From: a virus
Reading direction: 5' to 3' (one strand)
Virus record (IMG/VR): IMGVR_UViG_3300035670_000111
Location: 1 to 64,000 of that record
Length of the DNA: 64,000 nt
Part shown: positions 22,527 to 32,300 of the stretch, piece after piece
Layout of the letters: each line of letters begins with the position of its first letter
How positions within the stretch are numbered: position 1 is the stretch's first letter
Notes under the pieces: generated by a model
The model's input: the letters and a program-made list of their open reading frames with translations, nothing else
What the model was told of the DNA's origin: nothing
Databases searched by the model: none
Position numbers and translations under genes: made by a program

Positions 22527-24119
22527 TTAAACTATAGTCGACTGTAGGAAGGCCCGCAAACTACCGGCAGTGAGGTTTACCCCACCTTTGTCGTTTATAC
22601 CCTGACCGTCTACCACAGCGTTTGCTACGGCATTTTTTTGTTCCAGCATGGCGTGCTGGCGTTCTTCTATTGAGCCGTCTATCAGTATATCTTGAATGAC
22701 TACGGACTTCCAGGCGCTAGAAGCTCTCATAATTCTACCGTTTCTTTGGGTAGCTAGCCCGGCATTCCAAGGCAAATCGTAATTTATCAGCATGTTGGCC
22801 TGAGGCAAATCTACGCCATATCCACCTGCATCTGAGCTTATTAGGACTCGACATTCAGGGTTAGTTTGAAACTCTACCTTAGAAGCCTCTTTAGTCTTCG
22901 CATCCATCTGACCTGTGTAGGTAGAAGACTTGTATCCCTTTTTAGCAAGGGCCTTTGCGATGATGTCGGTCATCAAAACATAGCTGGTAAAGATAACTAC
23001 TTTGTTTCCCTCATACTCGTCTAAGAACTCGTCAACAAAGTCTATTAGAACATCCAGTTTAGGAGCAGACTTTAAATCCTGGAGCATTCCAGCCTCTTTT
23101 AATTCCCACGCGTACTTGGATCCTTCATCAGTCATAGCATTAAAAATATCCGCCGAATGTCTTAGCAGATCTGGATGATCGCAGAGCATACGAAGCGCAG
23201 TCAGTTTAGACATGATCTTTCCTCGTAGCTGGTCTCCTATCCCACCTTGATCACTATTGTCTCCGTAATGAGAGAAGAGATCAAAGCGCGGACCAAAAGA
23301 GTTAAGTGCTTCATCTAGATCGTCTAGAACCTCTGTAACTATCTGTCGATAAAGCACAGAAGACTTGCGGTCAAACTCTACAAGTATTGGCTCTGCCCGT
23401 ATTTCTTCTGGAAGAAACGGTGCCACATCTGGATCTGATTGGCGCTTTCTAACAATAGCTTTAGCCAAAGTCTTGTGAAGTGTGGGAAGGTTTCTATATC
23501 GCTCAACCCCACCAAATTGATTCCTTACAATAAAAGTAGAATCAAAAAGATCAAACCTACCCAGCACTCGTGAATCTACAAACTGCATAATGCTGTAGAT
23601 CTCTTCGGGCTTTCCATTCTCTACCGGAGTTCCGGTCAGAGCAAACTTGAACTGAGCCTCTAATTGCTTGACGTATCTTGATCGTTTTGATTTGAAAGAT
23701 TTGATTGCGGTTGCTTCGTCGACAACGACGAATCCTCTTGGGAGACTTGATACATACTGCCAGTCGTTAACAACTTGCTCATAATTGATAATGACGTAAT
23801 CAATCCCATTTTTACGCCACTCGAACGCAGAGTGGTATTGCTCTGCTCTTTGTTCCTTTGTTCCATCCACAACCAAAGCTTTAGAAGATCCACCGGTAAA
23901 TTTCTCAATCTGGGACTCCCACTGATATTTCAGGGAAGATAGGCAGATAACTATACCGGGTTCTGTGATCTGTCCACTATCCATAAGCTGCTCAATTGCG
24001 GCAATAGTGAGCACAGTCTTACCTAGACCTAGGTCATATGCGACAAGCATTTTCTTTCGCGCAATCATTTTGTTTACAGCTTCGGGCTGGTAAGGAAGAA
24101 GAGTTCCAGTAAAAGTCAT
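22527..24119 (-). CDS. SNF2-like superfamily 2 helicase
   Basis: 530 residues from ATG 24119, which overlaps the primase TGA (ATGA) with GGAGG upstream. Motifs: QxxP-like LLPYQPEAV, Walker A DLGLGKT (K34, T35), DEAT box (VVVDEATAI), TGTPVEN, and the C-terminal SF2 domain with FTSYV, SSDAGGYGVDLPQA and QRNGRIMR (arginine finger block). Such enzymes move along DNA to remodel protein-DNA complexes or forks. It is a core member of the replication operon. Confidence 0.9.
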   Translation of the reverse strand: MTFTGTLLPYQPEAVNKMIARKKMLVAYDLGLGKTVLTIAAIEQLMDSGQITEPGIVICLSSLKYQWESQIEKFTGGSSKALVVDGTKEQRAEQYHSAFEWRKNGIDYVIINYEQVVNDWQYVSSLPRGFVVVDEATAIKSFKSKRSRYVKQLEAQFKFALTGTPVENGKPEEIYSIMQFVDSRVLGRFDLFDSTFIVRNQFGGVERYRNLPTLHKTLAKAIVRKRQSDPDVAPFLPEEIRAEPILVEFDRKSSVLYRQIVTEVLDDLDEALNSFGPRFDLFSHYGDNSDQGGIGDQLRGKIMSKLTALRMLCDHPDLLRHSADIFNAMTDEGSKYAWELKEAGMLQDLKSAPKLDVLIDFVDEFLDEYEGNKVVIFTSYVLMTDIIAKALAKKGYKSSTYTGQMDAKTKEASKVEFQTNPECRVLISSDAGGYGVDLPQANMLINYDLPWNAGLATQRNGRIMRASSAWKSVVIQDILIDGSIEERQHAMLEQKNAVANAVVDGQGINDKGGVNLTAGSLRAFLQSTIV

Positions 24120-25063
24120 TTGATAGCCATCCTCCCTAGAACACAATGTTTGGCATTCTCTAGACCCCAGTCTATCTGATCTAGAGTCAAATCGCCAATG
24201 TCCTTTTTGTCCGAATCCCCGTAATTAAAGAACCAACACTCGATTCCTAGCTTTCTAAAAGAATCTAATAAAAAGTTACTAGCCTTTATGCCGGCTGGAT
24301 CGTTGTCCATAGCAATTACTAGGGTCTCAGCTCTACGCATGATCTCAATCTGATCTGCGCTAACTATTGCTCCACAGGTAGCCACGCCGCCAGAGATGCC
24401 CAAAGATTTTAATTTAACGGCATCTAAGGGGGATTCAACAACAATCATCTGCCCTGACTCCCAGATATCTAAACCAAATAAAGTTTTTGATTTTGGGATG
24501 CCTGGAGGACGGTTAAAAAATCTTCTAGATATGTGGCCCTTCTCCTGCCATCCCAAAAGTTTTTTATGGTCGACTGAGCGTATAGGCAGGACCCAAGTAG
24601 AGTCAGACTCTCTCCACCTAACCCCATACAAGTTGCAGGCTTCAACAGTCAGGTCACGATCTTTAGCCGCCCATTCAGGCACATCCTTAAAGATTGCTAA
24701 CCGAGCCTCGCTCATAGGAACTAGCTTGGGCAGATGAATGTAGGTTTTTCTAGCCTCATCTAACTGCTTGGATAACAGCTCCCAATCTACTTCTACATTC
24801 GATCTAAGCCATTGTTTGGCCTTTTCTAGATCTCCGTACTCTAGGAGATCAGAAATTAAAGTTAATAGGTTGCCTTTGTAACCGCAAGAAAAACAATGAT
24901 GGGCACCAGTCTCTGAGTTTATGGACCACGAAGGGTTGGCGTCTTCTTTGCCTACCCTGTACTTGTGCATAGGACAAGCAGCAAACAATTCACTACGTCG
25001 TTCGGTACTGTCTATACCTAAACGAAGTAAGGCTTTTTCTATGTCCCCTTCTTTATAAAACAT
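24116..25063 (-). CDS. DNA primase with CHC2 zinc finger and TOPRIM domain
   Basis: 315 residues. The N-terminal zinc finger has C30, H33, C57 and C60 (CPMH...CFSCG). The TOPRIM domain has E210 (VVESPLDAV) and D253/D255 (AMDNDPAG). It synthesises RNA primers at the fork with the DnaB-type helicase encoded 0.4 kb upstream. It is shorter than cellular DnaG because the helicase-binding domain is missing or reduced. Overlaps the neighbouring genes at both ends. Confidence 0.92.
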   Translation of the reverse strand: MFYKEGDIEKALLRLGIDSTERRSELFAACPMHKYRVGKEDANPSWSINSETGAHHCFSCGYKGNLLTLISDLLEYGDLEKAKQWLRSNVEVDWELLSKQLDEARKTYIHLPKLVPMSEARLAIFKDVPEWAAKDRDLTVEACNLYGVRWRESDSTWVLPIRSVDHKKLLGWQEKGHISRRFFNRPPGIPKSKTLFGLDIWESGQMIVVESPLDAVKLKSLGISGGVATCGAIVSADQIEIMRRAETLVIAMDNDPAGIKASNFLLDSFRKLGIECWFFNYGDSDKKDIGDLTLDQIDWGLENAKHCVLGRMAIK

Positions 25064-25275
25064 TAGTGCCTATCCAAGGGTGTAGGAGCTGTTGCATAGG
25101 TTCCACATACAGAGCATTCCATATCTAAAAAGTATGTTGCAATCTCATAGTCATCAAAGCAAGCTTTGACATTCCAGATGTTTGACTCACATACCGGACA
25201 CTCGTGAAGGATTTCTTTTTCATAATCCATAGACCCCGTGTAATCCGGCTTGAGTTCACGAATAGACTTTTTCAT
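25063..25275 (-). CDS. Small zinc ribbon protein
   Basis: 70 residues from ATG 25275, chosen because GAAGGA lies just upstream and the longer open frame would overlap WhiB almost fully. CPVC at 26-29 and CSVC at 54-57 make a zinc ribbon, with a DDYEIATYFLDMEC strand between. It overlaps the end of the whiB-like gene by 20 bases. It may bind nucleic acid at the replication complex (inference). Confidence 0.75.
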   Translation of the reverse strand: MKKSIRELKPDYTGSMDYEKEILHECPVCESNIWNVKACFDDYEIATYFLDMECSVCGTYATAPTPLDRH

Positions 25276-25513
25276 ACTTCCTTCTATGGGATCTAAGTCT
25301 CTGACGTTCTCTCGGGGTTGTGGCGCCCCATATTCCGTCCAGATCCGCATTAGATATCGCGTAGTCGAGGCAGTCAGAGATAAGAGGGCACTGATTACAG
25401 ATAGCTTTAGCAGCGTTAACTTTAGCCCGAGCAGTGTAATCTTCCGGAAAAAATAATTCCGGATCTTCTTTTTTACAGAGCTGACGGCCATCATACGGAT
25501 AATGAAGATCCAT
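25256..25513 (-). CDS. WhiB-family regulator, canonical spacing
   Basis: 85 residues from ATG 25513 (GAGG just upstream; a TTG nine bases earlier is less likely). Cysteines C13, C39, C42 and C48 have the standard C-x2-C-x5-C spacing; ELFFPE and DGIWGATTPRERQ complete the WhiB signature, and the basic tail RLRSHRRKY should contact DNA. Second WhiB of the phage, set between primase-side zinc ribbon and DnaB. Its start lies within the end of dnaB (overlap 23 bases). Confidence 0.9.
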   Translation of the reverse strand: MDLHYPYDGRQLCKKEDPELFFPEDYTARAKVNAAKAICNQCPLISDCLDYAISNADLDGIWGATTPRERQRLRSHRRKYEKVYS

Positions 25514-26723
25514 ATTCCTCAAACCTTCCCTCTTCCCAATCCCAGAGTAGCTCTACTTCCGCAGGGCCACAGTTGCGACTTGCAACAATTTTTAACAATC
25601 TAGAAGTGTCATCTGTTTCGTCTTGCCGCTGTAATCCAAATATAACGTCTGAGTCTTGGAAGAAAGATGATGAGTAACCAATGGAATCTGCAGTTACCTG
25701 TCCTCTACGCATCTTGTGAGTCAGCACCTGAGTAGTAATAACTATTGGCTTCTCATGCTGTTGTGCGAGGCGCTTCATAGACCTGCTTATATTTGTAAGA
25801 GCTAGAGGAGTAGTCATCTCCCCTGTCATCTCATCTACCATCAAGTAAACGCCGTCAACAAAAATAATATCGGGCTGAAGCTTTTCTATCTTTAAAGATA
25901 AAGTGCTTATGGTCTGAGCTGACACGGACTCGGTTAGGAAGAAGTTGTGCATGTTCTCCATCTTCTCCAAGGTCCGCTTGTATCGTATTTCTTCTTCAGG
26001 CTTAAGTGCCCCACGCATTAAACGACCACTGGAGATGTGAGCACGCATCGCATCATGACGACGTTGTTGCTCTATGTTGCTCATCTCAAAAGATTGGAAC
26101 ATAGGAACAAACCCGTCTTCGTGTACGTTTACTGCCATTTGCATAGCCAGAACTGATTTACCAGTCTTGGGTGGAGCAATAATTGTGATGAGCTGTCCTG
26201 GCTGTAAACCAGCAGTAGCAAAGTCCATAACCTGAAAACCGGTAGCCATTCCAAGTAAACCGTTAGGCCTGGTCTTTACATTAAGGTACTCATCAAATCT
26301 TTTTAAAGGATCTCTTGTAAGGTTTATATCAGTTACTTGAGATACGCCTTCTTCAGTTAACTTTGCAACACCAGCACCCATAAGAGTGAGAGCTTCGTGA
26401 TGGTCTCCAGAAGAAATAGCGTCTGCAGCTAACTGAACTACTTCTATAGTCTTCTGACGTTTTCTATATTCAATTAACTGATCTAGAAGATATAAAGAAC
26501 TATCTTGTACATCTAAAAGCCTGTATGTTGGGAAGTTATCTTTTACTGTTACCGCGGTAGGTACTTCGCTGTACTTCTTCCAATGATCGTGTATGAATCT
26601 CCATACAGCTCGGTTATCGTCTACATAAAACCAATCGTCGCGGATACCGCGCTCTAGCAATGGCGCGATGTCTCTATCACGTATGGCTTTTGATATAAGC
26701 CGTACTTCGTTATCCGCTGCCAC
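25491..26723 (-). CDS. dnaB: DnaB-type replicative helicase
   Basis: 410 residues. An N-terminal helical domain (1-120) links to the RecA-fold ATPase: GLLGMATGFQVMDFATAGLQPGQL, Walker A APPKTGKS (K189, S190), Walker B PDIIFVDGVYLM, and a late SRNCGPAEVELLWD strand like DnaB motif IV. It unwinds DNA ahead of the polymerase and is loaded by the DnaC-like ATPase encoded 0.7 kb upstream. Shorter than bacterial DnaB, as usual in actinophages. Confidence 0.92.
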   Translation of the reverse strand: MAADNEVRLISKAIRDRDIAPLLERGIRDDWFYVDDNRAVWRFIHDHWKKYSEVPTAVTVKDNFPTYRLLDVQDSSLYLLDQLIEYRKRQKTIEVVQLAADAISSGDHHEALTLMGAGVAKLTEEGVSQVTDINLTRDPLKRFDEYLNVKTRPNGLLGMATGFQVMDFATAGLQPGQLITIIAPPKTGKSVLAMQMAVNVHEDGFVPMFQSFEMSNIEQQRRHDAMRAHISSGRLMRGALKPEEEIRYKRTLEKMENMHNFFLTESVSAQTISTLSLKIEKLQPDIIFVDGVYLMVDEMTGEMTTPLALTNISRSMKRLAQQHEKPIVITTQVLTHKMRRGQVTADSIGYSSSFFQDSDVIFGLQRQDETDDTSRLLKIVASRNCGPAEVELLWDWEEGRFEEYGSSLSV

Positions 26724-27130
26724 TAAATGCTCCTACCGATATCTATAAATCTGCTGCCGTATCTTAGACCCCTGTCAGGCAAATCCACAACTCCCATTAG
26801 CTCTGGCCTATAAGGAAGCTCACGAACCAGGTCTGACACAGACTGATAACAAACGTAGTAATTAAAAGGGTTGGTGCCTAAATTGTCAAGATCGTCTTGA
26901 ATCTCTTTCATTTCTTTTTTTGTATATCCAAAACCAACCAACTCAAGGACGTAGTTGTACCTATTTGCGTATCTCCAAAATAAAGACAGAGCCTGACGGT
27001 TGTAAGTAATCTCTTCTTCAAAAACAGGGATACCAAATACTCGCTTAACGTTAGGCTTTTTATCTATTATGCAATCTAAAGTAACCGCAACTCTTAGCGG
27101 AACTTCGTTTGAGATATCCCCCCCTTTCAA
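26723..27130 (-). CDS. Hypothetical protein, weakly HAD-like
   Basis: 135 residues. LRVAVTLDCIID is placed like HAD motif I but lacks the DxD pair; LVGFGYTKKEM and MGVVDLPDRGLRYG are in the positions of later motifs. This is suggestive of a degenerate HAD fold, no more. It joins dnaB through a TAATG overlap and lies two bases from the SWIM gene, so a replication-linked role is likely. Confidence 0.65.
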   Translation of the reverse strand: MKGGDISNEVPLRVAVTLDCIIDKKPNVKRVFGIPVFEEEITYNRQALSLFWRYANRYNYVLELVGFGYTKKEMKEIQDDLDNLGTNPFNYYVCYQSVSDLVRELPYRPELMGVVDLPDRGLRYGSRFIDIGRSI

Positions 27131-27132
27131 GA

Positions 27133-27399
27133 TTAAATAACCTCTATCTTTCCGTACTTCATAAGTAAATTTCTAAATTCATCATCAGATTCTTTTGCTT
27201 TTTTTATTGCAGAATCTGGAGTTGCCTTGTCTACCTGTATTGGGAAAACGCCATTAGCTAAACTCGTCTCGCACCAAGTTACGTGTTTGCACTTTTTACG
27301 TTGCTTAAAACCCTCACAAGTGCATGAAAGATTTGCCGCCGTATCAGTTAAAACTTCTTCTACTCCTGTAAGACCTAAAAAGAACTGAATGGTTTTCAT
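27133..27399 (-). CDS. SWIM zinc-finger protein
   Basis: 88 residues. C26-x-C28...C37-x-H39 (CTCEGFKQRKKCKH) is the CxCx(n)CxH SWIM motif, which binds DNA or protein partners. The remainder is a short strand region before it and a charged helix after it. Its ATG overlaps the stop of the DnaC-like gene by four bases. Found between loader and helicase, it may bridge them or bind origin DNA (inference). Confidence 0.8.
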   Translation of the reverse strand: MKTIQFFLGLTGVEEVLTDTAANLSCTCEGFKQRKKCKHVTWCETSLANGVFPIQVDKATPDSAIKKAKESDDEFRNLLMKYGKIEVI

Positions 27400-28085
27400 A
27401 GTTTTCTTCTATCCCCTTCCTTGGAAGTAATAACATATGGGAAAAAAGCTTCGTGTGCAAAACTTGCCATAGGACTGCCGTATACGTCTGCCCATTGTTG
27501 TAACGGAATGTTTGTTGTGATAATGGTAGGTAGTCCAGCATTAAACCTAGAACGCAATAGAGCGTCAAAAGTATTCTCAGACCAACCCGATACATTTCGG
27601 TATTCCTTGCCGAGATCATCGAGGATCAGAATCTTTACGTTTAAGTGATCCGGGTTATCCCCGTAAATGCCGTCTACCAGGGTGGCTTCTAGATCGTCTG
27701 AGTCTGGCTCCCATTGACGCTTCTGAAGCCTTAGGAACCTTGGATAGTCTGTAAAGTACGCTGGACGGGCTGGGGACCTTTCAAGAGACCCTAGGACCTC
27801 TCTAGGAATGCCCCGTAGAAGCTCCTGGAGGGCCGTAGAGGCCAGAGTAGTCTTCCCGTGACCTGGATTACCGATCAGAAGCAGACCCATACCGCAGGTG
27901 GGCTCCCCAACGGCTTTTATGACCTTGCCGGAATTGACCAGATCTATCCACTTCTTGACCCCGTCTACAACATTGCCTTCATAAGGCCGGAGGTCAGAAA
28001 GCTCCAACCCAACGGTTTTCATTGGGAGACTAGCCTTGTTGATGTAGGAGCGAATGCTAGGAGCTATAGTATTTAAACTATACAT
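27396..28085 (-). CDS. dnaC: DnaC-like AAA+ helicase loader
   Basis: 229 residues. Walker A GNPGHGKT (72-79), Walker B ILILDDLG (D156, D157), sensor region TIITTNIP, and the N-terminal helices that contact helicase. It loads the DnaB-type helicase onto DNA. The one-base overlap with the initiator-like gene and the four-base overlap with the SWIM gene put initiator, loader and helicase in one coupled order. Confidence 0.85.
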   Translation of the reverse strand: MYSLNTIAPSIRSYINKASLPMKTVGLELSDLRPYEGNVVDGVKKWIDLVNSGKVIKAVGEPTCGMGLLLIGNPGHGKTTLASTALQELLRGIPREVLGSLERSPARPAYFTDYPRFLRLQKRQWEPDSDDLEATLVDGIYGDNPDHLNVKILILDDLGKEYRNVSGWSENTFDALLRSRFNAGLPTIITTNIPLQQWADVYGSPMASFAHEAFFPYVITSKEGDRRKL

Positions 28086-29002
28086 CAGTTGCCACCAAGA
28101 AGTTTAAGCATCTTTTCTTGATGAGCCGCAAAGTCATCATCTACATACTCCTTCACCTCAGGTTGGATTACCTTACCGTGAACCGTAGGGTAGAACTGAA
28201 AGAATCTTCTGTAAAGTGGATGGCCAACTCCAGCGTCGCTGTAAAGTCTAGGATCGCTAAAGAACATCCGCATAGCTTTTAGTATTGCCACACGTGGAGT
28301 TCCTTTGCCAACAAGATCATTAATCCAAGTAGCAAGATATTTGCCGTTAACCTGACTAGGTACGCCGGGAGCGTGTTCTTTAACCAAATCATAAAACTCG
28401 CCAATGAGGTCTTTGGTATCCCAGAGATCTTCCGGCTTTTCGTATCGGCGCATCACGGCAGGTGTTGACTCAATCGTAGTCTTCTTGTACTTAGCGTTTC
28501 GTTTAGCGATCTTGTCTTCGACTTTGCCCACAGATCCTACTTCGTAGTCCGTGTCTAGTTCTCGCTTCTTTTTTGGCTGAGGTTCATCTATTGGCCAGGG
28601 CATAATCTCCTCTCTTGGCGCGTCAGCGCCTAGATTAGAAATACGTAGTATTTCTAATCTATTACTGCTATCTAGCTTACTAGTAGTGCCTGGTTCACCG
28701 ACGGTCGGGATTCCAGGCATCGGTTGATAATTCCAGTTGAACAGGTCTAAGTAGTGCTGACCCATAGGTGTAAACCGTAGAGTTGTTACCCAACGGCCTC
28801 CTGCAACTTGTTCTTTGAATGCTTTGATGTACCCTGTACGCTTCAGCTCTGAGGCTGCAGCTCGTATGGCATCTCTGCCTTCGTTCATGTAATTAGATTC
28901 AATAACTTCTTCTGTAGACATGGGTCTGCCCACGGTTGCGTAAACCATCCATAGGGCACGAGCCATACCAGAAAGATATGGGTTTAGATTAGGTGCTTGC
29001 AT
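28085..29002 (-). CDS. Winged-helix replication initiator-like protein
   Basis: 305 residues. Residues 10-95 form a winged helix (ALWMVYATVGRPMSTEEVIE, ASELKRTGYIKAF, GGRWVTTLRFTPMG). A long charged linker (120-185) leads to a C-terminal helical domain (LIGEFYDLVKEHAPGVPS, ILKAMRMFFSDPRL). The layout, DNA-binding domain plus DnaD/RepA-like helical part, just before a DnaC-type loader, fits an initiator that recruits the loader. The exact family cannot be named. Confidence 0.6.
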   Translation of the reverse strand: MQAPNLNPYLSGMARALWMVYATVGRPMSTEEVIESNYMNEGRDAIRAAASELKRTGYIKAFKEQVAGGRWVTTLRFTPMGQHYLDLFNWNYQPMPGIPTVGEPGTTSKLDSSNRLEILRISNLGADAPREEIMPWPIDEPQPKKKRELDTDYEVGSVGKVEDKIAKRNAKYKKTTIESTPAVMRRYEKPEDLWDTKDLIGEFYDLVKEHAPGVPSQVNGKYLATWINDLVGKGTPRVAILKAMRMFFSDPRLYSDAGVGHPLYRRFFQFYPTVHGKVIQPEVKEYVDDDFAAHQEKMLKLLGGN

Positions 29003-29022
29003 TTTCCCTCCTTAAGCAGATC

Positions 29023-29298
29023 TTATAGTCGATCGATCCTATTCGGCAAGCCACGCATTTGTCTTACCGACACTCCGGTAAAAGCTTGCTCTACTGCTAG
29101 GGATAATGTCAAACCGACAAACGTTGTGGCTAGAGCGTAGACAACCAAGGTATAGTCATGAACTCCTAGAATGAAAGGGAAGATCATTCCACCGAGTAAA
29201 GCTACTAAGCCTCGCCACTTTCCAATAGGCAAAATTAAGCCTTCTATGGCGGTAAGAATTGAAGCAGTGGCTAGAGCAGAAAGTACCAGAGTTGTCAT
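29023..29298 (-). CDS. Small multi-span membrane protein
   Basis: 91 residues with three hydrophobic segments at about 5-22, 29-46 and 48-70 and a basic C-terminus. No enzyme motif. It lies between the last tail-fibre gene and the replication block. Possible holin or superinfection-exclusion protein; neither can be shown from sequence. Confidence 0.65.
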   Translation of the reverse strand: MTTLVLSALATASILTAIEGLILPIGKWRGLVALLGGMIFPFILGVHDYTLVVYALATTFVGLTLSLAVEQAFTGVSVRQMRGLPNRIDRL

Positions 29299-29307
29299 GC
29301 TTCGACT

Positions 29308-32300
29308 TTACTCTCTGAAAACTACCCTGTCAACATGGAAGGTATGCCCCGGCTCTGGAGTGTCTACGTCAGCTGTTATACGAACCTCAGCATAAGATGC
29401 GCCAATTGTCTCTGCGTTAGTCGCAAAGGTCGCTATATATGCCCAGCGATCATTTCGGCGTAACTCAATAGTTGAGGTCTTAATTAGAATCAGAACATCA
29501 AACTCGTCATAGAAGTTTACTGTTATAGTGTAGTCTCCAAAAGCGTCCACGTTTTCTGGACGTATAGCTGCTGAAGCATAGTAACCTCTTTGGCTTTTAA
29601 CAGAAATATCACCTGAGGTTATACCAAAAGTAGAGCTTGCGGTTGCGTTTACCCTACAAAACGCAGTTCCGTGTGTGGAAGTTTCATCAAATAAGGTACC
29701 TCGAGGAATAGATCTTGTTAAGTTCGCTGATATTCCCGCCCAAGATCCTAAATCGTTTTCAAAAGACGCAGAGGGTATTAACGAATCTTCTAGCTCTGGG
29801 AATGAAAGAGTACTCTTACCTGGAACAATTGCCCAGGTACTTCCATTAGGCATGACTCTAGATAGAGTTGTGTATAGACGGGCGTATTTATCTGCGTATG
29901 TTGTCCAGTAAAGACTTTTTCCACCATTTCTACTCTCGTACTTCATAGCGTACATGTTTACAGAAGGGTTAAGTAGATTAGGTCTTGTAATGGTTTCTGG
30001 AGATGCTGGATCTGTAAACTTGCTAGGTATTCTTCCAAACTCAGCCTGTACTCCATCAAAATAAAACACAGCTGCTGCTCCATTACCTGTAGATAAAGAT
30101 ATGGATAGAGTAAACGACGTCTCTCCCGCAGGCAAAATTCTTTTAGTGTGTATTCTTGTCCATTCGTCTTTATTAGCTTCAGTTACTATGAAATTTCCTG
30201 CGGCCTGTCCTGTAGTGCTGATGGAGTAGGTTCCCGCCTTATTTCTTACATAGGCTGAAACTACTACATCTTCTCCACCTATTGCCGCATATGGCAAATA
30301 TACGGTAGTAGACACTTCTCCACCGCCAGCTTTACTTATCTTGCCCTGTTTATTTCCAAATAAAGCTGGAACTTCAGAAACAGAAGTAAGCGTAGATCCA
30401 GAACCTGCTGTCCAACCAGTTGTTGTTTCTAAAGAGGGAGTAGGTACGTAATTTAAAACACTCTTAGTTTCCCAACGGCAGTCTTCTATGTCAAAAAAAG
30501 TCTCTGTTATAGGAGATATAGGTGTAGGAGCACCGTCTCCGCAGAAAAATGCATCTAGTTCTGAGTTTTGTTGAAATAACGCAGAATCAAAATAAAAGGT
30601 GTCGTTTATGTCTGCAGTGTCTATATACACGGACACTTTTGCAATAGGTTTACCAGAATCTTGAGAGAACACTGGAGATATAGAGCTTACAGATATTCTT
30701 TGAGCAATTGAGTCTATTTCTGCAGGCGCAGAGTCTACGATATATGGTGTTTGAGCGTAGTATTGCCCGTCTTCATCTGAAAGGATTGTAGTCTGTTCAT
30801 CAATGCTTTGTGGCACAGAGTACTCAATTCTTGCAATAGCATTATGGGCAGACCCACTAACGTAAATACTAAATGTATAGCTTTTGCCTGGATCTACGGG
30901 GATCCAATCGGATACTAAAGCTACTCTGTCTTGATCAGTTGTAGCAGTAAGTTTAACTACGCAGTCTCCGTATACTACGGAAGTAGCTGGGGCATTAAAG
31001 TCTTGACTTATGGTTGAGTTAAGAGAATACCAACCACCCAATCCTCCTTCAAAAGTAGGGTTAGGTATTAGGTTTTCAGATTCTCCAGAAACAACTACCT
31101 GAACGAGTCTTGCGTCTTGATACTCTAAGCTGTATTGAGCCTCTGCAAATTGAAGCATATCTAGATAGAACTCTACTTGATTGTCTATAGGAGTTAGCAA
31201 TATATTTAAAGTTGCGTAAGCAGCATCTTCTGGAGCTATTTTTCCATTACGCCCAGCAACAGACCCCGAATTAAATTCTTGCCACGTAGTGCTAACCTGT
31301 AACGCAGAGCTGTATGTTTCAGAGGATATTAGCGTTCCAGACCCATCATGCCAGTTAATTCTTGCCTGTACTGAACCTACTTTGTTAGATACCGCACATC
31401 TTGTCCAACCAGTGAATAAATATCTTTTTCCTGGAGTTACAGGTATCCCATAAAGCACAGGATTGCTTTCACCTAAACTGAGGGTTTCTGGAGAGTTGTG
31501 ACCATGAGCTCTAGCAAATGCGTTTCCTCTAGGAGGAAATAAAAGATCGTACAGGCCTGGAGATGGGGCCGTTACCGCTACTCCTAGTTCTGATAAAGAG
31601 TTTGCAAAAGTGTGTCTATCAAAATCTCCAACGTCAGCTGTCCACCTACCAGTAGATTCTTCAAAAGAAGAATCGTTATAATCCAGCATCAAGTTGTGCC
31701 CAGTTACTACTTCGTTAGTCCAGTGAGTCAAAGCAGTTGTATAAGATTTTACTCCCGAAGGGGTTCCCTTTAAGCTATTAATAATGTTTCCAGAGCCGTA
31801 TAAAGCTCTGTGATATAGATCGCCAAGAGCAGGCTCATAGCTAAAACCAAGGTCTGTTATTTTATTTTTTAATATAGCAGATGGAAGATACTGATAGTTT
31901 GAGCTTTTATACAGAAGTTCAGCCTCTGTTCTAAACTTATCGTATTCAAATGCATAAGCTGATAGTGTGTTATACAGGTCGGAATCTTCTGGCTCACCGG
32001 TAGCATCTCCTGGTTCGTTAAGCCAAGATCTAGGAATCCACTTGCTTATCTTATTTAAAGTATCAGTTTGACTTATTAAGACAGCTCTAGCGCTTCCGCA
32101 ATTAATCCAACGAATTCCGTTAAAGATCCAAAAAGAATAGGTTACTTCTGACCCCTCACTTATGGTGTCAAAATCAATCTTAGACAGACGATAGTTAGTA
32201 ATAAGATCGCCGTCTACCAAAACACCGTCGTATGGGTTGTTAGGGGCACCTGCGTAGCTCTTAATCAATTTCCAATGAGTGGGGCGACCAACTGTTGCAG

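Noticed and set aside
25276-25494. N-terminal extension of the zinc ribbon gene with a hydrophobic segment
   Set aside because: This part is the out-of-frame shadow of the WhiB gene; the ATG at 25275 has its own AAGGA site.
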